Shown here piece by piece: positions 58,276-64,000 of a stretch of DNA of 64,000 nt. A model generated the notes under the pieces. That model made no database searches and was not told the DNA's origin. It worked only from the letters and a program-made list of their open reading frames with translations. A program made the translations under genes and the position numbers. Origin of the DNA: Simplicispira psychrophila DSM 11588 (GTDB taxonomy: Bacteria > Pseudomonadota > Gammaproteobacteria > Burkholderiales > Burkholderiaceae_C); contig NZ_JHYS01000006.1 in the NCBI RefSeq assembly GCF_000688255.1, positions 1 through 64,000 on the forward strand. Direction: 5' to 3'. Within the stretch, counting starts at the first letter, position 1; every line of letters begins with the position of its first letter.

Positions 58276-58764
58276 ATGACCCGAAACGTGCTTGCCGTCT
58301 ATCCCGGCACCTTTGACCCTTTGACACTGGGACATGAAGACTTGGTGCGCCGCGCCGCGCAGATGTTTGACCAGGTCATCGTGGCTGTGGCGATGGCCCA
58401 CCACAAAAAAACCCTTTTCAGCCTGGAAGAGCGCATGGAAATGGCGCGCGAAGCGCTGAGCGATTGCCCACAAGTGCGGGTCGAGGCGTTTGAGGGGCTG
58501 GTGACCACCTTTGCGGCGGCGCGCGATGGCAACGTGATGGTGCGCGGTCTGCGCTCGGGTACCGACTTTGATTACGAGTTTCAGCTGGCCGGCATGAATC
58601 ATGCATTGGTGCCCGAGTTGGACACGGTCTTTTTGACGCCGTCCAGCCAGTACCAGTTCATCAGCAGCACGCTGGTGCGTGAAATCGCCACGCTGGGGGG
58701 CGATGTGGCGCAGTTTGTCTCACCCACGGTGCTGCAGTGCTTGCTGGCCAAGGTGCAGCTATAG
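58276..58764 (+). CDS. coaD: Phosphopantetheine adenylyltransferase
   Basis: Adds AMP to 4'-phosphopantetheine in coenzyme A synthesis. The nucleotidyl-transferase TxGH motif is in YPGTFDPLTLGHEDL (about 9-23), followed by RGLRSGTDFDYEFQLA and ISSTLVREIA. Length is 162 residues. TAGGAGA precedes the ATG. With coaE at 35.8-36.4 kb, two CoA genes are in the window but not linked. Confidence 0.97.
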   Translation: MTRNVLAVYPGTFDPLTLGHEDLVRRAAQMFDQVIVAVAMAHHKKTLFSLEERMEMAREALSDCPQVRVEAFEGLVTTFAAARDGNVMVRGLRSGTDFDYEFQLAGMNHALVPELDTVFLTPSSQYQFISSTLVREIATLGGDVAQFVSPTVLQCLLAKVQL

Positions 58765-58792
58765 AATTTTTTCTTCTTTAGCAGCACCACGC

Positions 58793-58837
58793 AAAAGGCC
58801 GTGGCCTGCACAGTACGTGCGGGCCACGGCCTTTTTA
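58793..58837. terminator. Bidirectional terminator between coaD and the BON gene
   Basis: AAAAGGCCGTGGCC pairs with GGCCACGGCCTTTTT around a 15-base loop. The A-run and T-run on opposite sides let it serve both convergent genes. Confidence 0.93.
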
Positions 58838-58850
58838 GCGATGTGCTGGA

Positions 58851-59165
58851 TCAGGGGCGCACAACAATGCTGTTGCGCACTTCGCGTACGTGCTTGCTGC
58901 TGCGTGCAATGGCTTCAGCTTGGTTCTTTTCAGCTTGCGATTTGGCAAAACCCGACAGCTGTACGGTACCGTTCAGCGTTTCCACGCTGATGGCGGCAGC
59001 CGAGACGTTCTTGTCTTCAGCCATCTTGGCCTTGACGGCGGTGGTGATACCAGCGTCATCGACATAAGAGCCGACAGTTTGCTGGTCGCGGGTCACCGAG
59101 CAACCGGTAGAGACGATGGTGATGCCGGCAATAGCGGCAAAGGCAAGGGCGCGTGCGTATTTCAT
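58851..59165 (-). CDS. BON-domain lipoprotein (OsmY-like)
   Basis: A 104-residue protein with a lipoprotein signal; the lipobox is VSTGC (about 18-22), so the mature form starts at Cys22. One BON domain (about 38-104), with DDAGITTAVKAKMAEDKNVS and VSGFAKSQAE-like strands (LSGFAKSQAEKNQAE), follows. BON proteins bind phospholipids or keep the outer membrane intact in stress. It belongs to a cluster with ferritin-like, DUF883 and DUF1328 genes. An inverted repeat at 59228-59253 lies 63-88 bp upstream. Confidence 0.9.
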   Translation of the reverse strand: MKYARALAFAAIAGITIVSTGCSVTRDQQTVGSYVDDAGITTAVKAKMAEDKNVSAAAISVETLNGTVQLSGFAKSQAEKNQAEAIARSSKHVREVRNSIVVRP

Positions 59166-59305
59166 GGTTCTTTTTCTTTCTGGATAGTGTGCTGCATGAG
59201 CACGGGTGCTGGGCTATTTGCAGTCGGCCGATCTGTTGCACCCCCCGGATCGGCTGGCTGTTCAAAAAATGGCTGGACAGGATGGAGTGCTATTGAGCAC
59301 GCCTT

Positions 59306-59854
59306 TTACTGCGCCAACCAATCCTTTATTTCGTCGGCATGTTCTTCTTCATCGGCCAAGATGCTTTCGAGCATGCGCTTGGTAGTCGGGTCTTTGTCAC
59401 CAATCAAAGCAATCATTTGCCGGTAGGCCTCGACCGCTACACGCTCGGCTGCCAGATCGGCGCGCAGCATGGCTTTGAGGTCGCTCGAGTCATCGTAGGG
59501 CGCATGGCTGCGCTGTAGCAGGCTGTTAGGCTCAAAGTCTGGCTCGCCGCCCAGCTGCACGATGCGCCGCGCCAGCAAGTCGGCATGGGCAGTCTCTTCG
59601 TTGGCATGTACCAGCAACTCAGCGGCAATGGCGGGTGAAGCCAAGCCATGGGCCGTGAAATGGTGGCGTTTGTAGCGCAGTATGCAGACCAGTTCCGTTG
59701 CCAGCGCGCCGTTGAGCAAGCCCACGATGGCGTTGCGGTACGGACTGGAGGCCGGCGTAATGGCCCCTTCGTCCAGATCGTGCGTGGCAGCGGCCTTGAG
59801 TGCCGCTTCATCCAAGGTCAAGTTGAAGCTGGAAGAATCGGGGGGCGAGGTCAT
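59306..59854 (-). CDS. Ferritin-like (bacterioferritin-type) diiron protein
   Basis: A 182-residue helical protein with diiron-type motifs: glutamate and Glu-x-x-His pairs in LATELVCILRYKRHHF, HANEETAHADLLARR, AAERVAVEAYRQM and ADEEEHADEIKDWL. This is the four-helix pattern of bacterioferritin and Dps-like proteins. It probably stores or detoxifies iron. It is longer at the N-terminus than bacterioferritin by about 25 residues, with DLDEGAITPASSPYR. The start is the ATG at 59854, well inside a longer open frame. Confidence 0.85.
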   Translation of the reverse strand: MTSPPDSSSFNLTLDEAALKAAATHDLDEGAITPASSPYRNAIVGLLNGALATELVCILRYKRHHFTAHGLASPAIAAELLVHANEETAHADLLARRIVQLGGEPDFEPNSLLQRSHAPYDDSSDLKAMLRADLAAERVAVEAYRQMIALIGDKDPTTKRMLESILADEEEHADEIKDWLAQ

Positions 59855-59904
59855 GGCGAGTCTTTTCAAAATACCAGGAGGAGGGTGCGTTGGCGAACTG
59901 GTTT

Positions 59905-60336
59905 TCAGTCGCGGCGGCGCAGCAAGGCCAGGGTTGCCAGCGTCACGGCGGCGCCGGTGGCGGCGGCGATAGCGATGGCTTTGCCTGGCTGCTCCGTCAC
60001 GTAGCGTGTGGTGGCTTCGGTGCACTTGTCCATCTGCTCGCGCATTTGTGCGCCGGTTTCGGCACAGTAATTGATGCTGCGTTCGGCCAGGGCTTGCGCC
60101 TTGGCGGTCAGGTCCGCTACGGCCGGCTCGGCTTCGCTGCGCCACTTTTCGACGCGTTCTTCGGCCTTGTCGATGGAGGCAGTGGCTGCGTCACGCGTAG
60201 CGTCCACAGCGCTTTTTGCGCCCTGCAACACGCCATCGGTCATATTGCGAGCCTTGTCGGCCACTTTGTTGATGGTGTCGGTGGCAGCGTTTTCCGTGCT
60301 GTTCTTGATGTCGGCGGCAGAAGTAGGGGTGGTCAT
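59905..60336 (-). CDS. DUF883 (ElaB/YqjD-like) membrane-anchored protein
   Basis: A 143-residue protein of long charged helix and a C-terminal anchor. The stretch to about residue 110 is rich in Ala, Glu, Lys and Thr, with NMTDGVLQGAKSAVDATRDA. The end has EQPGKAIAIAAATGAAVTLA and RRRD, as in ElaB and YqjD, which in E. coli bind inactive ribosomes at the membrane in stationary phase. It lies between the ferritin-like and DUF1328 genes on the same strand. Confidence 0.85.
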   Translation of the reverse strand: MTTPTSAADIKNSTENAATDTINKVADKARNMTDGVLQGAKSAVDATRDAATASIDKAEERVEKWRSEAEPAVADLTAKAQALAERSINYCAETGAQMREQMDKCTEATTRYVTEQPGKAIAIAAATGAAVTLATLALLRRRD

Positions 60337-60389
60337 GGTGGCGTCCTTAAGAGGTAAAGCGTAAGAGGGGAGAGGAAAGCAAGCTGGGC

Positions 60390-60554
60390 TTATCCGCGCT
60401 TGATGAGGCCGATGACGAAGGTCACTATGGCCATCACCACGAAGACGAAAAACAGCACCTTGGCAATACCCACGGCGCCTGCAGCAATGCCGCCGAAGCC
60501 AAACACGGCAGCTATCAATGCAATCACCAGAAAAACAACTGCGTAATGCAACAT
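60390..60554 (-). CDS. DUF1328 small membrane protein (YtjA-like)
   Basis: A 54-residue protein, almost all membrane: [20 protein letters not shown] and [20 protein letters not shown]-like helices ([19 protein letters not shown]), with a Lys-Arg-Gly end. These are typical of DUF1328, often found near stress genes. The ATG at 60554 has AAGGAG seven bases upstream; the longer open frame up to 60719 has no similarity. Confidence 0.88.
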   Translation of the reverse strand: MLHYAVVFLVIALIAAVFGFGGIAAGAVGIAKVLFFVFVVMAIVTFVIGLIKRG

Positions 60555-60723
60555 AAAAATCTCCTTGGCTGATCCGGTATCGGATCGGTAGTGGCGAGCG
60601 ACCTTTTTTACATGGTGCGCTTGGGATCCACTGTAGATGCCAGGCCGTGATGAGTGCGCCGGTGTCAGGCGCTTGCGACTGTCAGTGCTGCGGCTGCTGC
60701 CCTGTAGGAGATACCGCACAAAG

Positions 60724-60740
60724 CCCGCTTACAGCGGGGA
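60724..60740 (-). terminator. Short hairpin after the histidine kinase gene
   Basis: CCCGCT (60724-60729) pairs with AGCGGG (60733-60738); on the minus strand CTTTGT follows. Weak T-run. Confidence 0.45.
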
Positions 60741-60746
60741 TCGCTT

Positions 60747-62084
60747 TCACGCCAGGGGCAGAATCGCCGACACCAATGTGCCCTGGCCACGTTGCGATGC
60801 CACCGTCAGGCGGCCTCCGGCTGCCTCCACGCGCTGGCGCATTCCCACTAGGCCGTGGGAGCTGCGGGCGATGCCTGCCACGTCAAATCCCTTGCCATCG
60901 TCGCGAATCTGCACGGCGACATGGGAGGGGTAGTTGTGCACTGTGATGGTGATTTTTTGTGCATCGGCATATTTGCCAATGTTGGTCAGCGACTCCTGCA
61001 CCATGCGGTACACGGTGAGTTCGGTGGCCTCGGGCAAGGTGACGGTTTCAAAGTCGGTTTCTACCTGAATGCCGGCGGTGTCGGCGTATTCACGTGCCAG
61101 TATCTCCAGCGCTGCCGTCAGCCCCAGGTGCGCCAGCGACGAGGGACGCAGATTCTCGACAATGCGTCGTTTGAGCGCGATGCCACTGTTGAGCATTTCG
61201 ACCAGGTGGCTCAGACGCTCGGCGATGTCGGGAGTATTGACATCTATTTTTGATTTCAGCCGTGCCACGTCGAGTTTGGCCGCCGTCAGCAAAGCACCCA
61301 ATTCATCGTGCAGTTCGCGTGCCAGGTGGCCACGCTCGTCTTCACGCACCGCTTGCAGGTGGTTGGCCAGCTCGGACAACGACAGGGTGCGCTCGCGCAC
61401 CAGCTCTTCAAGTCGTGCCCGCTCGGCCTCCAGTACATCCTGTTCACGCTCGGCAGCGCGCCGCAGCGCCGTGGCCTGGCGCAGGAACATATAAAACCCC
61501 AGCAGCCCCAGGGCGGTGCCGGCGGCGATGCCGGCCCGTGCCAGCCATAAGGAGCGGTTGACCTGGATTTGGCTTTCCAAGGTTTGTTTCTCTTGTGCTT
61601 GCAGCAAGCTACCCGCCAGGGCGCGGATCGCATCCATATTTTTTTTGCCGACATCGGTGGACAGGACAAACTTCCAAGCATCTTCGTTGCCTTGGCGGCG
61701 AAATTGCAAGCTCAGATCCATTTCTGAGAGCTTGCGCGCGACTTGGCGCGCGAGTTCCGAAAACTGCGACAGCTGGACGGGATCGTTGATGAGGGCGTCG
61801 CGCAATTGATCCAGTTGGGCACTGATGGTGGCGATGGATCGGTCATAGGGCACCAGATAGGGCTGTTCGCCGGTGAGCAGATAGCCGCGATGGCTGGACT
61901 CGGCGTCCAGCATGGTTTGCAACAATTTGCTCAGCAGTGCGTGGGTGCTTTGCACATGGGCCATGCCAGTCATGGCAGCGCTGGAGCGCTGGTAGCTGGC
62001 TTCGTTGATACCGATCAGCAAGATGGCCGTCAACACCGCCAATGGCAGGCTGAGTGTGATTTCTTTGAACTGAGACCAGCGCAT
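60747..62084 (-). CDS. Sensor histidine kinase with CHASE3 domain
   Basis: A membrane kinase of 445 residues. A first helix (about 11-27) and a second (about 183-202) flank a periplasmic CHASE3 domain (about 35-175) with the hallmark SHRGYLLTG (64-72). A coiled coil follows. The HisKA_3 block RGHLARELHDELGALL (251-266) puts the phosphorylated histidine at 259. The ATPase domain has TVYRMVQESLTNIGKYA and DDGKGFD. It is the NarX/DegS type, which pairs with LuxR-type regulators, one of which is divergent next to it. The signal is unknown. Confidence 0.94.
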   Translation of the reverse strand: MRWSQFKEITLSLPLAVLTAILLIGINEASYQRSSAAMTGMAHVQSTHALLSKLLQTMLDAESSHRGYLLTGEQPYLVPYDRSIATISAQLDQLRDALINDPVQLSQFSELARQVARKLSEMDLSLQFRRQGNEDAWKFVLSTDVGKKNMDAIRALAGSLLQAQEKQTLESQIQVNRSLWLARAGIAAGTALGLLGFYMFLRQATALRRAAEREQDVLEAERARLEELVRERTLSLSELANHLQAVREDERGHLARELHDELGALLTAAKLDVARLKSKIDVNTPDIAERLSHLVEMLNSGIALKRRIVENLRPSSLAHLGLTAALEILAREYADTAGIQVETDFETVTLPEATELTVYRMVQESLTNIGKYADAQKITITVHNYPSHVAVQIRDDGKGFDVAGIARSSHGLVGMRQRVEAAGGRLTVASQRGQGTLVSAILPLA

Positions 62085-62142
62085 GATTTTTCCTTGTCGT
62101 GGGATATGGTGGTTTCGTGATAATGCACACTAAGTCGCGTAC

Positions 62143-62174
62143 ACCCCACAGCGGGGTAGTTGCCCAAAAAGGGC
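62143..62174. promoter_or_regulatory. Paired inverted repeats in the kinase/regulator promoter gap
   Basis: ACCCC-ACAGC-GGGGT (62143-62157) and GCCC-AAAAA-GGGC (62162-62174) lie in the 119-bp gap between the divergent kinase and regulator genes. The spacing suits a dimeric regulator, so they are candidate operators for autoregulation. Confidence 0.35.
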
Positions 62175-62203
62175 GTCAGACCTGTCTTTTGAAAGTAGAT
62201 TCA

Positions 62204-62836
62204 ATGATAAAAATCGGCATTGTGGATGACCACGCCATCGTTCGTTCCGGCCTGCGGCAGTTTCTCGCGGAACATGTGGACTTGCGCGTGGCGGGCGAAG
62301 CATCGAACGGGCGCGAAGCGATTGACTTGGTGCGCAACACTGAGATTGACGTGTTGATCATGGATCTTTCGATGCCCGGACAAAGCGGGCTGGATGCCTT
62401 GGCCATGTTGCGTGCCAAGGCGCCCGATATGGGTATTTTGATCTTGAGTGGCTACCCGGAAGAGCATTACGCCATGAACCTGATCCGCCAGGGTGCCAGC
62501 GGCTATCTGAACAAGGAGTGCGAGCCCAAAGAGATCGTTGAGGCCATTCGCACCATTTCCCTGGGCCGGCGTTACATCACACCGGTAGTAGCCGAACTGC
62601 TGGCGCAGCAACTCAACCGCAAAGACAACGCATTGCCGCATGAGCAACTGTCCGAGCGTGAATTCCAGGTTTTTCTGAAGCTCGCCAAAGGCGAAACCGC
62701 CGGTGACATCGCCAAAACATTGTCTCTGAGCGTCAAGACCGTCAGTACCTATCGGACGCGGCTGATGGAAAAAATGGCGCTATCGTCTAATAGCGACCTG
62801 ACCTATTACGCACTGAAAAACAGTTTGATTGATTAA
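62204..62836 (+). CDS. LuxR/NarL-family response regulator
   Basis: A 210-residue two-domain regulator. The receiver domain begins IKIGIVDDHAIVRSGLRQF; Asp54 in VLIMDLSMPG is the phosphoacceptor and Lys104 or so is in GYLNKECEP. The GerE-type helix-turn-helix (about 148-205) has LSEREFQVFLKLAKGE and SVKTVSTYRTRLMEKM. It resembles UvrY/GacA in form. It is divergent from the CHASE3 kinase, its likely partner. Targets may include the adjacent stress-type genes (inference). Confidence 0.94.
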   Translation: MIKIGIVDDHAIVRSGLRQFLAEHVDLRVAGEASNGREAIDLVRNTEIDVLIMDLSMPGQSGLDALAMLRAKAPDMGILILSGYPEEHYAMNLIRQGASGYLNKECEPKEIVEAIRTISLGRRYITPVVAELLAQQLNRKDNALPHEQLSEREFQVFLKLAKGETAGDIAKTLSLSVKTVSTYRTRLMEKMALSSNSDLTYYALKNSLID

Positions 62837-62850
62837 GTGGCCGCTAACGC

Positions 62851-63264
62851 TCAGGCCGCTTCAGGAGGGACATCGACTGCAGCATTGCTGCGGTCAATGC
62901 AGTAATCCACCAAGGCCTCGATTTCATTGGATTTGTCAAACACGGCGTCTACCCCCAGTTGCGCGCAGCGCATCCGTACATCGGGGGTGGCGTAATTGCT
63001 CAATACCACCATGCGCTGGTGCGGGTGGCGGGCACGGCAAGCGGCCAGCACCCCCAGGCCACTGCCTTGGCGCAAAAACAGATCCACGATGGCCAAGTCC
63101 CATTGGGTATTGTTGGTCGTGAGCCAGGATTTGCCGTCGTCTTCGGTTTCGGCTATGCCGACGGATTCAACGCTGGCCAATTCTTCGAGAGTGGCAATCA
63201 GATTCTCTCGAATGGTCGCGTTGTCTTCAACGATATAGGTTTTGAGTTTCACTCTGGAGTCCAT
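62851..63264 (-). CDS. Stand-alone receiver-domain protein
   Basis: A 137-residue single receiver domain with no output domain. The acidic pocket is in TYIVEDNATIRENLI, the phosphoacceptor is Asp61 in LAIVDLFLRQGSG, and Lys111 is in VFDKSNE. The switch serine is in VVLSNYAT. It is convergent with the LuxR-type regulator, 14 bp apart. It may act as a phosphate sink for the nearby kinase or pair with another one. The frame is open for 13 codons above the ATG at 63264, but receiver similarity begins at KLKTYIVED. Confidence 0.88.
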   Translation of the reverse strand: MDSRVKLKTYIVEDNATIRENLIATLEELASVESVGIAETEDDGKSWLTTNNTQWDLAIVDLFLRQGSGLGVLAACRARHPHQRMVVLSNYATPDVRMRCAQLGVDAVFDKSNEIEALVDYCIDRSNAAVDVPPEAA

Positions 63265-63364
63265 TGCATGGCGGGCACAAGGGAGCGCCGACTTGACATT
63301 CAATGTAAGTGTAATTGTGTCTAAATTTTGCCAGTCAGTGCATGAGCTCAGCGTCAGTCAGTTC

Positions 63365-64000
63365 CTACGCTGCACAGACGGCACAATTTGTATCACGCCG
63401 CACCTGCAGCGCGCTCCACTCCATGTTGCGCGCATCCAGCATCAGCAAACGCCCGGCCAGCGACGGGCCTGCACCCGATACCAGTTTGAGGGCTTCTGCC
63501 GCCTGCATGGCGCCGACGATGCCCACCAGCGGCGCAAACACCCCCATGGTGGAGCACTGCACTTCTTCAAATTCGGCGTTCGGGGCAAAAATGCAGGCAT
63601 AGCACGGTGCATTTGCCTGGCGCGGGTCCACTACGGTGATCTGTCCGTCAAAGCGAATTGCTGCACCCACCACCAGCGGTTTGGCATGGCGCACGCAGGC
63701 GGCATTGATGGCGTGGCGCGTGGCGTAGTTGTCGGTGCAGTCCAGCACCACGGTGGCCGTGGCGACCAGGCCATCCAGCAAAGTCGCATCGGCACGCGCC
63801 TGGATGCAGGTGATAGCCGCGTCCGGGTTGATGGCGAGCACCGCTTCGGCTGCCGAAGTCACCTTGGGCTGACCGACGCGCGCGCTGGTGTGGGCAATCT
63901 GGCGCTGTAGATTGGTCAGATCGACGGCGTCATCATCGACCAGCGTGATGTGGCCGATGCCGGCAGAACCCAAGTACAGCGCCGCGGGTGAGCCCAGGCC
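63365..64000 (-). CDS. MoeB/ThiF-family sulfur-carrier adenylyltransferase, N-terminus outside the window
   Basis: Activates the C-terminal glycine of a ubiquitin-like sulfur carrier (MoaD or ThiS) with ATP. The visible part starts inside the nucleotide loop (GLGSPAALYLGSAGIGH) and continues with LVDDDAVDLTNLQRQ, DCTDNYATR, FDGQITVVDP and the CSTMGVFAP cysteine region. Zinc ligands are CYAC and CAVC. The missing N-terminus is roughly 35-40 residues. MoeB (molybdopterin) and ThiF (thiamine) cannot be told apart without neighbours; the absence of a rhodanese tail rules out the MoeZ form. Confidence 0.92.
   Translation of the reverse strand, partial: GLGSPAALYLGSAGIGHITLVDDDAVDLTNLQRQIAHTSARVGQPKVTSAAEAVLAINPDAAITCIQARADATLLDGLVATATVVLDCTDNYATRHAINAACVRHAKPLVVGAAIRFDGQITVVDPRQANAPCYACIFAPNAEFEEVQCSTMGVFAPLVGIVGAMQAAEALKLVSGAGPSLAGRLLMLDARNMEWSALQVRRDTNCAVCAA

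Noticed and set aside
60390-60719. Long version of the DUF1328 gene (109 codons)
   Set aside because: The extra N-terminal half has no similarity; a strong ribosome-binding site precedes the ATG at 60554.

Overview
The window looks like chromosomal DNA of a betaproteobacterium, most likely a member of the Comamonadaceae (Burkholderiales); the genus is not resolved. The support is the GC-rich coding, the gene order (hisI-hisE-DUF4870-HIT-tatABC-degS-like protease, petABC-sspA-sspB-tRNA-Thr, secA-argJ-DUF815-mutT, pilB-pilC-pilD-coaE-zapD-yacG, rplU-rpmA-obgE-proB) and the character of the proteins. Almost all of it is housekeeping sequence. I see no prophage, CRISPR array, restriction or toxin-antitoxin locus.

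Layout. 1-1.2 kb: a decayed IS5-family element with a nonsense codon and a frameshift. 1.3-9.7 kb: dinB, two tandem Aer-like PAS chemoreceptors (the second frameshifted), queF, a Cache-type chemoreceptor and yaaA. 10-13.3 kb: rne with a long upstream leader. 13.9-17 kb: rluC, a HAD phosphatase, a Rieske protein and an S49 peptidase. 17-24 kb: hisI, hisE, DUF4870, HIT, tatABC, a DegS-like protease, a Nif3-like protein, pdxA and mscL. 24.3-28.5 kb: cytochrome bc1 (petABC), sspA, sspB and tRNA-Thr. 28.6-34.6 kb: dciA-like gene, secA, argJ, a DUF815 ATPase and mutT. 34.7-41.3 kb (minus strand): the pilBCD-coaE-zapD-yacG cluster and ispB. 41.5-47.9 kb: rplU, rpmA, obgE, proB, rppH, proS and a lytic transglycosylase. 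47.9-53.1 kb (minus strand): a CNNM/HlyC-type protein, grxD, prmC, prfA and hemA. 53.2-58.8 kb: a small membrane protein, ftsY, an M16 peptidase pair, rsmD and coaD. 58.8-63.3 kb: a stress-like cluster (BON lipoprotein, ferritin-like protein, DUF883, DUF1328) beside a CHASE3 histidine kinase, a divergent LuxR-type regulator and a lone receiver protein. 63.4 kb to the end: a truncated MoeB/ThiF-type gene.

Functional links. TatABC lies near petA, whose Rieske product carries a Tat-like KR signal. YacG, ZapD and CoaE are linked to type IV pilus assembly genes. PrfA, its methylase PrmC and HemA form one minus-strand run. The kinase/regulator pair beside four small envelope or stress genes suggests a locally controlled stress module (inference).

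The most unusual signal is a family of about 14 copies of a 40-65 bp palindromic repeat scattered between genes. Its core is AGCGCTT, a short loop, then AAGCGCT, flanked by ATAGCTATT upstream and AGAGGCC-ATTTTGA downstream. Several copies have become parts of genes: two supply start codons, one supplies the hemA stop codon, one lies in frame inside a small membrane protein, and one may have become a signal peptide. All calls are from reading the sequence; no database search was run.
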